From JAVVHH01 sp964613945 (GTDB lineage: Bacteria; Pseudomonadota; Alphaproteobacteria; Acetobacterales; Acetobacteraceae): 64,000 bases of DNA. Below the pieces are notes generated by a model. That model saw only the letters and a list, made by a program, of their open reading frames with translations, was not told where the DNA came from and made no database searches. Below are positions 8,597 through 17,381 of the stretch, one piece after another. Made by a program: the position numbers and the translations under genes. The stretch is from NCBI GenBank assembly GCA_964613945.1, contig CAZTJC010000002.1:1-64000 (forward strand), in the 5' to 3' direction. Position 1 is the stretch's first letter, and each line of letters begins with the position of its first letter.

Positions 8597-10108
8597 TCAC
8601 CCGAGAAGTTGAGGCCGGGCCGGGGGTCGCGGCGGCGCGCGGGAGGGCGCCGTCATCGCCTCGAGCTTGAGCAGGATGGTGAGCTCCTCGGCGGTAAGCA
8701 GACCTTCCTCGAGCACGATGTCTGAGACCCGGCGGTTCTCCGCCAGCGCGCGCTTGGCGATACGCGAACAGGCCTCGTAGCCCAGCGTCGGACCCAGCGC
8801 GGTAACCAGGCCGATGCTGTTCTCGACCATGGTCATGCAGCGCTCGCGGTCCACCTCGATGCCAATCACGCAGCGCCGGGTCAGGGTGTCAATCGCGGCG
8901 GTGAGGATGCGCAGCGAGGTGAGCACGCAGTAGCCGATCGTCGGCTCGAAGGCGTTGAGTTGCAGCTGGCCGCCCTCGGCGCACATCGTCACCGTCAGGT
9001 CGTGGCCGATGACGAGGTAGGCGACCTGGTTGACCACTTCGGGGATCACCGGGTTGACCTTGCCCGGCATGATCGATGACCCCGCCTGCACCGCCGGCAA
9101 GCGAATCTCGCCGAAGCCGGCGCGGGGGCCGCTGGAGACCAGGCGCAGGTCGTTGCAGATCTTCGAAAGCTTGACCGCGACGCGCTTGAGCAGGCCGGAG
9201 AACAGCACAAAGGCGCCCATGTCCGACGTGGCTTCGATCAGGTTGGTCGCCAGCACCATCGGCTGTCGGGCGACGCGGGCCAGTTCCTCGACGGCGAGCG
9301 AGGCGTAGCGCGGGTCGGCGTTGATGCCGGTGCCGATGGCGGTGGCGCCGAGGTTGACCTCGCGGAACAGCGCAGAGGTCTCGCGCAGACGGGCGACGTC
9401 CTCTTTGACCGTGGCGTGGAAGCCGTCGAACTCCTGGCCAACTGTCATCGGCACCGCGTCCTGCAACTGGGTGCGGCCGATCTTGAGCACGTCGGCGAAC
9501 TCGACCGCCTTGGACTTGAAGGCGAAGGCCAATTCGTCCAGCGCCTCCACTAGTGGGGTGGTCGCCAGGATGACGGCTAGGCGCAACGCGGTCGGATAGG
9601 CGTCGTTGGTGGATTGCGACATGTTGACGTCGTCGTTCGGGTGCAGCGCGGCGTAGTCGCCCTTCGGCCGCCCCATCGCCTCGAGCGCGACGTTGGCGAT
9701 GACTTCGTTGGTGTTCATGTTGGTCGACGTGCCGGCACCGCCCTGCACGGCATCGACGACGAATTGCCCGTGCAACCCGGTGTCGGCAGCGATGCGGGTG
9801 CAGGCGGCGTCGATGGCGTCGGCCTTGGCAGGGGTGAGGTAGCCGAGGCGCTTGTTGGCCCGGGCGGCCGCCTGCTTGACCAGCACGAGTCCGCGGACGA
9901 AGTCGGGGAAGTGGCCGACCGGAACGCCGGTGATGGGAAAGTTCTCAACCGCGCGCTTGGTGTGCACGCCCCAATAGGCATCGACCGGGATCTCCGTCTC
10001 GCCGAGGAGATCGTGTTCCATCCGCGTGGTGACAGTAGCCAAGTCGACCGTCATGACCTGCGCCAGTTCCAGGATGGCGGGCGGGTTACCTGAACCGGGG
10101 TCGCTCAT
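8597..10108 (-). CDS. aspA: Aspartate ammonia-lyase
   Basis: Reversible deamination of L-aspartate to fumarate and ammonia in the cytosol. The fumarase/aspartase signature GSSIMPGKVNPV lies at residues 343-354 and carries the catalytic serine loop; NPVIPEVVNQVA is the aspartase rather than fumarase version. The active-site helix TSTNMNTNEVIAN is at 127-139. ATG 10108 is preceded by GGAGAC about 9 bases away and gives 503 residues. The conserved core starts near residue 31, so a shorter start at Met20 (10051) or Met30 is possible. A Pro/Arg-rich 20-residue tail extends beyond family length. Fumarate hydratase is the alternative but less likely. Confidence 0.9.
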   Translation of the reverse strand: MSDPGSGNPPAILELAQVMTVDLATVTTRMEHDLLGETEIPVDAYWGVHTKRAVENFPITGVPVGHFPDFVRGLVLVKQAAARANKRLGYLTPAKADAIDAACTRIAADTGLHGQFVVDAVQGGAGTSTNMNTNEVIANVALEAMGRPKGDYAALHPNDDVNMSQSTNDAYPTALRLAVILATTPLVEALDELAFAFKSKAVEFADVLKIGRTQLQDAVPMTVGQEFDGFHATVKEDVARLRETSALFREVNLGATAIGTGINADPRYASLAVEELARVARQPMVLATNLIEATSDMGAFVLFSGLLKRVAVKLSKICNDLRLVSSGPRAGFGEIRLPAVQAGSSIMPGKVNPVIPEVVNQVAYLVIGHDLTVTMCAEGGQLQLNAFEPTIGYCVLTSLRILTAAIDTLTRRCVIGIEVDRERCMTMVENSIGLVTALGPTLGYEACSRIAKRALAENRRVSDIVLEEGLLTAEELTILLKLEAMTAPSRAPPRPPARPQLLG

Positions 10109-10260
10109 CGCTCGATTGTCTCCGTTTCGTCTTTCGGCATTCTTTTCCGTGACCGGCCCGATTGGCAACTCGCAGGCATCAGACGCGCTACGGCCTCTGA
10201 CCCCGTCCACGACCGGCCTGATGATCGGCCCTTTCGACCGGTCATCATGAGGAAATAACC
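10109..10260. promoter_or_regulatory. Divergent intergenic region with GACCGG repeats
   Basis: This 152-base region separates minus-strand aspA from plus-strand paoA. It holds GACCGGCC-GAT direct repeats at 10151 and 10211, exactly 60 bases apart, and a third GACCGG at 10236. An imperfect dyad (TGATGATCGG at 10219-10228, CCGGTCATCA at 10238-10247, one mismatch) ends just before the GAGGAAA ribosome site of paoA. The arrangement looks like a regulator-binding region, but I cannot name the regulator. Confidence 0.4.
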
Positions 10261-10758
10261 ATGAACTTCACGATCAACGGCAAATCATTCCAGGCCGATC
10301 CAGACATCCGCACTTCCGTGCTGGACCTCCTGCGCGAGCATCTCGGGCTGACCGGCAGCAAAAAGGGTTGCGACCATGGGCAATGCGGCGCCTGCACGGT
10401 GCTGATCAACGGCCGCCGGGTGAACGCGTGCCTGTCCTTGGCGGTGATGCACCAGGAAGACCAAATTACCACCATCGAGGGCCTCGGCTCCGTCGGCGAG
10501 CTGCATCCGATGCAGGCGGCGTTCGTCAAGCATGACGGCTATCAGTGCGGCTACTGCACGCCCGGGCAGATCTGCTCGGCGGTGGGCATGCTCGACGAGG
10601 CGGCCAAGGGGTGGCCGAGCTACGTTTCGGAAGACCTGGAGCATTCCGACCTCAGCCAGAGCGAGATCAGCGAGCGCATGAGCGGCAACATCTGCCGCTG
10701 CGCCGCCTATCCGAATATCGTCGACGCCATTACCGAAGTGGCGGGAGCCGGCGCATGA
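10261..10758 (+). CDS. Aldehyde oxidoreductase 2Fe-2S subunit (PaoA-like, no signal peptide)
   Basis: Electron-transfer subunit of a molybdenum hydroxylase, 165 residues. The ferredoxin-type cluster uses the cysteines of GCDHGQCGAC plus Cys in VNACLSL. The second, helical cluster uses CGYCTPGQIC and GNICRCA. It is closely similar to the FeS subunit at 36711-37364 but begins directly with the ferredoxin fold, so it should remain cytosolic. It overlaps the next gene as ATGA, and GAGGAAA precedes its ATG. With the two downstream genes it forms a three-subunit PaoABC/YagTSR-type enzyme. Confidence 0.92.
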   Translation: MNFTINGKSFQADPDIRTSVLDLLREHLGLTGSKKGCDHGQCGACTVLINGRRVNACLSLAVMHQEDQITTIEGLGSVGELHPMQAAFVKHDGYQCGYCTPGQICSAVGMLDEAAKGWPSYVSEDLEHSDLSQSEISERMSGNICRCAAYPNIVDAITEVAGAGA

Positions 10759-11738
10759 GGACCTTCACTTACGACAAGGCCAGCAGCCCGGAAGCCGCGG
10801 TTAAAAGCTTTTCCGGGCCGACTGCCCGCTTCATCGCCGGCGGCACCAACCTGCTCGACCTGATGAAGCTGCAGGTCGAGACGCCGGACCGTCTAATCGA
10901 CGTCAGCCGACTGGCGCTGATGGACATCGAGGACATGGAGGATGGCGGCTTGCGCATCGGCGCGCTGATGCCGAACAGCGACCTGGCCGCTGACCCACGC
11001 GTCATGGCGCGCTACGAGGTGCTGAGCCGCGCCCTCCTCGCCGGCGCGTCCGGCCAGTTGCGCAACAAGGCCACCACGGGCGGCAACCTGTTGCAGCGGA
11101 CGCGGTGCTATTACTTCACCAACACCGCCAGCCCCTGCAACAAGCGCGAGCCCGGCACCGGCTGCGCCGCGATTGGCGGCTTCAACCGTATCCTGGCCGT
11201 CATCGGCACCAGCGAGAACTGTATCGCGACCCATCCCGGCGACATGCCGGTGGCGATGCGGGCGCTTGACGCCACGATCGTGACGCTGAAGCCGGATGGC
11301 GGTACACGGAAGGTTTCCATTCATGAGTTCTACCGCCTGCCCGGCGATACGCCGCAGATCGAAACCGTGCTCGAGCACGGTGAGCTGATTACCCATGTCG
11401 AGCTGCCGCCGTCGCCGGAAGGCGCACGCCAGCAGTACCGTAAGGTGCGCGACCGCGCTTCGTACGCGTTCGCGCTGGTGTCGGTCGCCGGCGTGATCAC
11501 GATGAAGGACGGCAAGATCGCCACGGCGGCGCTGGCTTTTGGAGGGCTTGCGCCTTTGCCGTGGAGGGACACATCGGTGGAGACGGCGCTGATCGGGCAG
11601 GCACCTTCGAGCGCGTTGTTCGAGGCTGCTGCCGATACCCTGCTCGCTCAGGCGAAAGGCTTCGGCGCCAACGATTTCAAGATACCGCTCGCGCGGCGGA
11701 CGCTGATCGCGACCCTGCGCGACCTGACGGGAGAATAA
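10755..11738 (+). CDS. Aldehyde oxidoreductase FAD subunit (PaoB-like)
   Basis: FAD-binding middle subunit of the molybdo-flavo-iron enzyme, 327 residues. The FAD pyrophosphate loop AGGTNLLDLMK is at 28-38 and the second FAD motif GGNLLQRTRC near 109-118. Four cysteines (118, 128, 137, 156) in the insert match the PaoB-type subunits that carry an extra [4Fe-4S] cluster. The ATG at 10755 overlaps the previous stop by ATGA. Substrate class is probably aromatic or aliphatic aldehydes by family; electron acceptor unknown. Confidence 0.92.
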   Translation: MRTFTYDKASSPEAAVKSFSGPTARFIAGGTNLLDLMKLQVETPDRLIDVSRLALMDIEDMEDGGLRIGALMPNSDLAADPRVMARYEVLSRALLAGASGQLRNKATTGGNLLQRTRCYYFTNTASPCNKREPGTGCAAIGGFNRILAVIGTSENCIATHPGDMPVAMRALDATIVTLKPDGGTRKVSIHEFYRLPGDTPQIETVLEHGELITHVELPPSPEGARQQYRKVRDRASYAFALVSVAGVITMKDGKIATAALAFGGLAPLPWRDTSVETALIGQAPSSALFEAAADTLLAQAKGFGANDFKIPLARRTLIATLRDLTGE

Positions 11739-11741
11739 TCG

Positions 11742-13979
11742 ATGTTCGGATTTGGCAGTGGTGACGACGTCACCCTCACGATGGACAAGTCACACCCCGA
11801 GAGCCTGCTGGACAGCACCGTCCAAGACGTGATCGGTAAGCCGCTCAGCCGGGTCGATGGCCCGAAGAAGGTCTCCGGCGCGGCGACGTATGCCGCCGAG
11901 TATCAGTTCGACAACCTCGCCTACGGCGTGCTGGTCAGCGCGACCATCGGTAAGGGCAAGGTGCTGTCGATCGACGTGGATGCCGCCAAGGCGATGCCGG
12001 GCGTGATCGACGTGGTCATCGACTTCAAGACCTTCGCCCGTGTCGCCCAGCAGGGCGGTGAGACCAGCGCCCCGGCGCAGGGCGTGCAGGACGTCGACTA
12101 CTTCGGCCAGATCATCGCCATCGTCGTCGGCGAGACGTTCGAGGCGGCGCGGGACGCCGCCGAGCGCATTGGCGTCAAGTACGAGAAGGAAGAGGGCGTG
12201 TTCGGCTTCTCGACCGACCTCAAGCACGACAAGAAACTGCCGGACAACAACACCCCGGCGCAGTTTGAACAGGGCGACCTGGACAAGGCCATGAAGGCCG
12301 CCGCGTTCACGGTCGACAAGACCTACAGCACGCCGAGCCAGAACTCGGTTGCCATGGAGCCGCATGCCTCCATCGCGACGTGGGAAGACGGTGCGCTGAC
12401 GCTGTATGGCGCCTATCAGATGCCGACCTCGGATGCGCAGCAGCTCGCCAAGGCGCTCGGTCTGTCGGCCAAGAAGGTGCGGATTATCGCCCACTTCATC
12501 GGTGGCGGCTTCGGCTCCAAGCTCGGGATTGCGCCGGAGAGCGTGGCGGCGGCCATCGCCGCCAAGCAGCTCGGTCGTCCCGTTAAGGCGGTGATGATGC
12601 GGCAGCAAGTGTTCGACGCCACGCCGCGCCGGTCCAACACCGTTCAGCGCATGCGCCTGGCAGCAGATGCCGACGGCAAGCTGACCGGCATCGGCCATGA
12701 GACAGTGGTCTCCAATCTCGAAGACCAGGACTACTTCGAGCCGGCTGGCCTCTCCACTCACTTCCTGTACTCCGGCGACAACCGCGTGATCACCCATGAC
12801 CTGGTTCGCATGAACTGGGGCCTGGCGGGCTCGATGCGCGCCCCGGGCGAGGCCGTCGGCCTGCTCGGGCTCGAGGGCGCGATGGACGAGCTGGCCGATC
12901 AGATGGGCATGGACCCGATCGAGTTACGCCGGGTCAACGAGCCGGAGATGGACCCGGAGAAAGGCGTGCCGTTCTCGTCGCGCCGTTTGATGGACGCGAT
13001 GGACATTGGCGCGGAGAAGTTCGGCTGGAGCGCACGCAAGGCGCCGGGTACCCGCCGTGAGGGCGAGTGGCTGATCGGCATGGGCGTCGCCGCTGCGGCA
13101 CGCGCCAACCTGCTGATGGAGACATCCGCCAAGGTGGGCATCCACAAGGATGGCTCCGTGACGGTCTCGTCGGCCATGACGGATATCGGCACCGGCAGCT
13201 ACACCATTCTGTCCCAGGTGGCGTCCGAACTGCTCGGCATTCCGATGGATCGCATCACCATGGAGCTGGGTGACACCAACGACGTTCCGGCCGCTGGATC
13301 CGGCGGATCGTGGGGCGCGTGTTCCTCCGGCTCAGCGATTTACCTCGCCTGCGAGAACCTACGCGGCAAGATTGCCAAGAAATTGGGCGTGGAGCCGAGC
13401 GAACTGACCCTCAAGGACGGCCAGGCCATCGGCGACAACCGTTCCGTTGCCATCGCCGAGCTGGTTGGTGACGGCATCGAGGCGACCGGCACCATCAAGC
13501 CGGGCAAGACGCAGAAGTCGCTGTTCAACCAGGCCTCCTACGGCGCGCACTTCGCCGAGGTCGCGGTCAACGCCATCACCGGCGAAACCCGCGTTCGCCG
13601 GATGCTGGGCGTGTTCGCGGCCGGCCGCATCCTCAACGAGATGACGGCCCGGTCGCAGTGCCTGGGCGGCATGACGTTCGGCATCGGCGCCGCGCTGACC
13701 GAGGATTTGATCCACGATCCGCGCACCGGGCAACTCGTCAACGGCAACATGGCCGAATACCATGTGCCGGTAAATGCCGACGTGCCGCAGCTCGAGGTGA
13801 TGTTCCTGCCGGAGCGGGACATCCAGACCAATCCGCTGCATGCCAAGGGCATCGGCGAGGTCGGCATCTGCGGCGCCGGGGCGGCGATTGCCAACGCCGT
13901 GTTCAACGCCACGGGCATTCGTACCCGCGACTTCCCGATCACGCTAGACAAGCTGCTGCCCGACCTCCCCGCGATGTAA
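11742..13979 (+). CDS. Aldehyde oxidoreductase molybdenum subunit (PaoC-like)
   Basis: Large catalytic subunit binding the molybdenum cofactor, 745 residues. The aldehyde oxidase a/b hammerhead domain starts near residue 40 and the molybdopterin domain follows, with glycine-rich Moco loops (FIGGGFGSK; GSGGSWGACS). The catalytic base is the Glu in KGIGEVGICGAG (Glu706). It starts 3 bases after paoB. A dyad 12 bases after the stop probably ends the operon. No XdhC/PaoD-type Moco insertion chaperone gene lies in the window. Confidence 0.93.
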   Translation: MFGFGSGDDVTLTMDKSHPESLLDSTVQDVIGKPLSRVDGPKKVSGAATYAAEYQFDNLAYGVLVSATIGKGKVLSIDVDAAKAMPGVIDVVIDFKTFARVAQQGGETSAPAQGVQDVDYFGQIIAIVVGETFEAARDAAERIGVKYEKEEGVFGFSTDLKHDKKLPDNNTPAQFEQGDLDKAMKAAAFTVDKTYSTPSQNSVAMEPHASIATWEDGALTLYGAYQMPTSDAQQLAKALGLSAKKVRIIAHFIGGGFGSKLGIAPESVAAAIAAKQLGRPVKAVMMRQQVFDATPRRSNTVQRMRLAADADGKLTGIGHETVVSNLEDQDYFEPAGLSTHFLYSGDNRVITHDLVRMNWGLAGSMRAPGEAVGLLGLEGAMDELADQMGMDPIELRRVNEPEMDPEKGVPFSSRRLMDAMDIGAEKFGWSARKAPGTRREGEWLIGMGVAAAARANLLMETSAKVGIHKDGSVTVSSAMTDIGTGSYTILSQVASELLGIPMDRITMELGDTNDVPAAGSGGSWGACSSGSAIYLACENLRGKIAKKLGVEPSELTLKDGQAIGDNRSVAIAELVGDGIEATGTIKPGKTQKSLFNQASYGAHFAEVAVNAITGETRVRRMLGVFAAGRILNEMTARSQCLGGMTFGIGAALTEDLIHDPRTGQLVNGNMAEYHVPVNADVPQLEVMFLPERDIQTNPLHAKGIGEVGICGAGAAIANAVFNATGIRTRDFPITLDKLLPDLPAM

Positions 13980-13990
13980 GCGGACCAGCC

Positions 13991-14025
13991 TGTCGGCCTC
14001 ACCGCACCCGCGCGTGAGGTCGACA
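13991..14025 (+). terminator. Hairpin downstream of the first paoABC operon
   Basis: TGTCGGCCTCAC and GTGAGGTCGACA form a 12-bp stem with one G-U pair and an 11-base loop, beginning 12 bases after the molybdenum subunit stop. There is no T-tract, so a Rho-assisted or processing role is as likely as intrinsic termination. Confidence 0.45.
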
Positions 14026-14076
14026 AGCCTTGGGCAGAGATGATCCAATGGCACTCTGGTTGCGAAAGAGTGCTTG

Positions 14077-15435
14077 ATGGACGTGAGTGACGGTCTGCCC
14101 GCAGCCCGGCGACGCTTGGTGATGATCTGTGCCGTGCTGGGCGTGGTGCTCGCCGGGTTGGACAGCGCCATCGCCAACATCGCCCTGCCGACCATCGCGC
14201 GGGATCTGGCAGCGACCGATGCGGCGACGATCTGGGTCGTCAACAGTTACCAGCTCGCAGTGACCGTATGCCTCCTGCCGGCAGCGGCGCTCGGCGAGAT
14301 CTGGGGACTGAAGCGGATCTACGGCCTCGGGCTGGTGATCTTCACCGTCGCCTCGCTGGCCTGCGCGCTGTCGCCGACGTTGCCGGTGCTGGTCGCCTCG
14401 CGCTTGCTGCAGGGTGTTGGCGGGGCCTGCATGGCCGCCCTGGGCGGCGCGCTGGTGCGGACCATCTTTCCGCGGGCGTTGCTGGGGCGTGGCTATGCGC
14501 TGATCGCGCTGTCAGTGGCGTTGGCGGCGGCAGCGGGGCCATCCCTGGCGGCGCTGATCCTGTCGATCGCGCATTGGCCGTGGCTGTTCCTGGTCAACGT
14601 GCCGGTCGGGGCGATCACCATTCCGCTGTTCATCAAGGTGGCACCGGCGGGGGAGCAGCGGGCACGGCCGTTCGACTGGGTCGGTACCGCCATCAACGCT
14701 GCGGCCTTCGGACTGATCGTCACGGGCGTCGACGGGTTGGGCAGCGACGCGCGCGGTCTTGCCCTGATCGAACTGGCCGCCGGGCTGGTGTTCGGTGCGT
14801 TACTGTTCCGGCAGCAATCACGCCAGCCCTCGCCGATGTTGCCGCTGGACCTGCTGCGCATCCGGTTGTTCGCGCTGTCGATGGCGACGTCGGTGTGTTC
14901 GTACTCGGCGCAAATCCTGGCCTATGTCTCCTTGCCGTTCCTGTTCCAGGCGGTGATGCACCGATCGGCGGTGGCAACCGGCTTGCTCGTCACGCCGTGG
15001 CCGTTGCTGGTGGCGGTCGCCGCGCCGATCGCGGGCCGGCTATCGGACCGCTATCCGGCGGCGATCCTCGGCAGCATCGGGCTCGCGATCCTGGCAAGCG
15101 GGCTGCTGCTGCTGGCGACCATGCCGGCGGTTCCGGCGGATTGGAACGTCGTGTGGCGCATGGCGATCTGCGGTATCGGGTTCGGCTTCTACCAGACACC
15201 CAACAACATCACGCTGATGACGGCCGGGCCGCCGGCGCGAAACAGCGCCGCCAGCGCGATGGTGGCGGTGGCCCGCACCGTCGGCTGGTCGCTCGGCTCC
15301 GCGGTCGTGGCGTTGATCTTCGGGCTGCGCGGTGACCTGGCGGCCGGCGAGTGCCTCTACGTGGCCGCCGGGTTCGCGGCGCTGGGCGCGGTGGTCAGCG
15401 TGTCGCGCACCGGCGCCCAGCCGATGACTGCCTAG
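14077..15435 (+). CDS. MFS drug-efflux transporter, DHA2 (EmrB/QacA) type
   Basis: Proton-coupled multidrug exporter of the inner membrane, 452 residues with about 13-14 hydrophobic spans. TM1 contains the family segment LDSAIANIALPTIA. The antiporter motif C region is visible as GPSLAALIL, and SRLLQGVGGACMAAL follows motif A. ATG 14077 is preferred over TTG 14074. Its stop overlaps that of the convergent MAPEG gene. No membrane-fusion partner (EmrA) or regulator is adjacent, so it may act alone. Substrate unknown. Confidence 0.88.
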   Translation: MDVSDGLPAARRRLVMICAVLGVVLAGLDSAIANIALPTIARDLAATDAATIWVVNSYQLAVTVCLLPAAALGEIWGLKRIYGLGLVIFTVASLACALSPTLPVLVASRLLQGVGGACMAALGGALVRTIFPRALLGRGYALIALSVALAAAAGPSLAALILSIAHWPWLFLVNVPVGAITIPLFIKVAPAGEQRARPFDWVGTAINAAAFGLIVTGVDGLGSDARGLALIELAAGLVFGALLFRQQSRQPSPMLPLDLLRIRLFALSMATSVCSYSAQILAYVSLPFLFQAVMHRSAVATGLLVTPWPLLVAVAAPIAGRLSDRYPAAILGSIGLAILASGLLLLATMPAVPADWNVVWRMAICGIGFGFYQTPNNITLMTAGPPARNSAASAMVAVARTVGWSLGSAVVALIFGLRGDLAAGECLYVAAGFAALGAVVSVSRTGAQPMTA

Positions 15436-15821
15436 AGAACGCTTACGACGGTGATGATCAAGCCGATCAACGCCACGCCCCAGACGATCGACCGCAGCGG
15501 CGACAGCCCGATCGCATAGATCGGCACGTAGGCGAGGCGAGCCCAGAAGAACAGCCCGGCGCCCCAGGCGGTCCAGGCCGTCTCGCGCGCGGCGACATGC
15601 GCCAGCAGCACAGCGCCGACGAAGATCGGCAGGCTCTCGAACAGATTGGCCTGCGCCCGGGCGAGGCGCGCCGCGGTGCCGGTGTATTGTTTGGACTGGT
15701 CGTCGCGGTTGCCGGCCGCCCATTGCAACCCGTCCTGCTGCCGTTTGAACCCGGCGGCGACGAGCACCTGAACGATGGCGAGCAGAAGCGTCCAGGCAAG
15801 GTAGGTCAGCGGCAAGGTCAC
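15432..15821 (-). CDS. MAPEG family membrane protein
   Basis: Small four-helix membrane protein of the MAPEG group (eicosanoid/glutathione metabolism family), 129 residues from a GTG start preceded by AGGA. The conserved central region is ARAQANLFESLPIFVGAVL, with RxxxAxxNxxE-type residues, and the FFWARLAYVPIYAIG segment follows. An upstream ATG at 15884 would run into the cardiolipin synthase gene and adds a non-family N-terminus. Bacterial members are mostly uncharacterised. Confidence 0.82.
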   Translation of the reverse strand: MTLPLTYLAWTLLLAIVQVLVAAGFKRQQDGLQWAAGNRDDQSKQYTGTAARLARAQANLFESLPIFVGAVLLAHVAARETAWTAWGAGLFFWARLAYVPIYAIGLSPLRSIVWGVALIGLIITVVSVL

Positions 15822-15835
15822 GGTGAAAGTTCCTG

Positions 15836-17248
15836 TCAGAGCAAGGGGCTGATGAGCCGGGCCAGGTTCTCGGCGAAGCGACACCCGACCCAGCGACCGC
15901 GCCAGGCGGCCAGATCGAGCGGCACGCTGTTAGCGATGTAGCGGTCCTGTATCGCCATCAACGCATCGACCGCCGTGCCGCCATAGAGCAGCAGGCTCAC
16001 TTCTTCGTTGAGTTCGAACGATCTTAGATCGACGTTGCTCGAGCCGACGATGGCCAGGCTGCCATCGATGCTGACGTTCTTGGCGTGCAGCAGGTACTCC
16101 CGATAGGCGTGGATGCGGATGCCGCAGGCGAGCAGCTCGTCGTAGTAGGAGCACTGCGCGAGGTTGACGAGGCGCTGGTCCACGGTGGCGGAGATCACGA
16201 CGTCGATCTCCACGCCGCGGGCCACGGCGGTGCGCATGGCGCCGACCAGGCCGTCATCGGGAATGAAGTAGGGCGTGACGAGGACCACACGCCGAACGGC
16301 CGAATGGATCTGCCAAACCAGCAGCGATTCGAAGCCTTCCAGCGGATAGGCGGCGCCGCTCGGGAGCAGCTGCGCCTGCGTGTCTCCGGCATGCTGCAGC
16401 GGTAGTCCGTCATCCTGCGGCAGGATGCCGGTCTCCATGAACCAGTCGCCGCGGATCACCGCCTCCATCTCGGCTACCAACGGCCCTTCGACGCGCGCCA
16501 CCAGCTCGCGGTTGACCACGCCGGCACGGAACTGCTTGTCGACGATGTTCTGCGATCCGGCGTAGCCGACCCGGCCATCGATCACGAACAGCTTGCGGTG
16601 ATTGCGCATGTCGCGCCGGGTGCGGCCGCGGATCAGGTGAAAGGGCAGGGACCATTGGACCGAGACGCCGGACTCGGTGAGGCGGCGGCCGATCGCCCCG
16701 CGCCAGCGGTGCGAGCCGACCGGGTCGATCATGACGCGGCAGTCCACCCCGCGGGCGACGGCGGCGCGCAGGGCGTTGGCCACGCGGTGGCCGGCCGCGT
16801 CATCGGCGAAGATGTAGATCAGGATCAGGACGTAGCGCCGGGCCGCCGCGATGTCGGCGGTCAGCTGGTCGAGCATACCGTCATAGTCGTCGATCAGGCG
16901 GACGGCATTGCCGGACACCGGCGGGAAATGGCCCAGATGGTGCGCCAAGGCGAAGACGGGGGTGAACGGGGTGAGCTGGGGAGGATCGGCCGCGAGCAGG
17001 CGGCGACCGACCGCGGTGAAATACGGGGCGAGGAGTTGGAAGCGGCGCACGCGGGAAGCGGGAAAGCGCGGGCTGCCGATGATGGCAAAGGCGATCATGC
17101 CGGGGATCGGCAGGAACATGATCAGCAGCAACCACCCGGCACTGGCCGCGGGCCGGCGGCGCATCGGCACCACGGCGAGCGCGGTGAGCCGGCATGCCCA
17201 GTCGATCACGTCATAGGCCAGTTGGAGCGACAGCCAGGAAGGGAGCAT
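15836..17248 (-). CDS. cls: Cardiolipin synthase (phospholipase D superfamily)
   Basis: Condenses phosphatidylglycerol into cardiolipin in the inner membrane. The 470-residue protein has two N-terminal hydrophobic segments (the PLDc_N region, with RRRPAASAGWLLLIMFLPIPG) and two HKD catalytic motifs: NHRKLFVIDGRVGYAGSQN and LLHAKNVSIDGSLAIVGSSN. Length and domain order match ClsA-type enzymes. It lies 14 bases upstream of the MAPEG gene, so the two may be cotranscribed. Confidence 0.92.
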   Translation of the reverse strand: MLPSWLSLQLAYDVIDWACRLTALAVVPMRRRPAASAGWLLLIMFLPIPGMIAFAIIGSPRFPASRVRRFQLLAPYFTAVGRRLLAADPPQLTPFTPVFALAHHLGHFPPVSGNAVRLIDDYDGMLDQLTADIAAARRYVLILIYIFADDAAGHRVANALRAAVARGVDCRVMIDPVGSHRWRGAIGRRLTESGVSVQWSLPFHLIRGRTRRDMRNHRKLFVIDGRVGYAGSQNIVDKQFRAGVVNRELVARVEGPLVAEMEAVIRGDWFMETGILPQDDGLPLQHAGDTQAQLLPSGAAYPLEGFESLLVWQIHSAVRRVVLVTPYFIPDDGLVGAMRTAVARGVEIDVVISATVDQRLVNLAQCSYYDELLACGIRIHAYREYLLHAKNVSIDGSLAIVGSSNVDLRSFELNEEVSLLLYGGTAVDALMAIQDRYIANSVPLDLAAWRGRWVGCRFAENLARLISPLL

Positions 17249-17358
17249 GCGCCTGCCTACCGAAGCCGCCGGACTCGCGGCAAGCGGCGGCGTCCGCTCA
17301 ATAAACCGGGTGCTCTCGTTAAGGCATTGCGGCCCGGGCCGCTTCGGTGGACATGCGG

Positions 17359-17373
17359 CGGATTAATTATCCG
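17359..17373. promoter_or_regulatory. 15-bp dyad over the leader of the PAP2 gene
   Basis: CGGAT-TAATT-ATCCG is a 5+5 perfect dyad with an AT-rich centre, ending 8 bases before the ATG at 17382 and touching the GAGG ribosome site. It could be an operator for a small regulator. The rest of the 133-base gap (17249-17381) holds only GC-rich sequence with no clear promoter. Confidence 0.35.
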
Positions 17374-17381
17374 AGGTTCCC

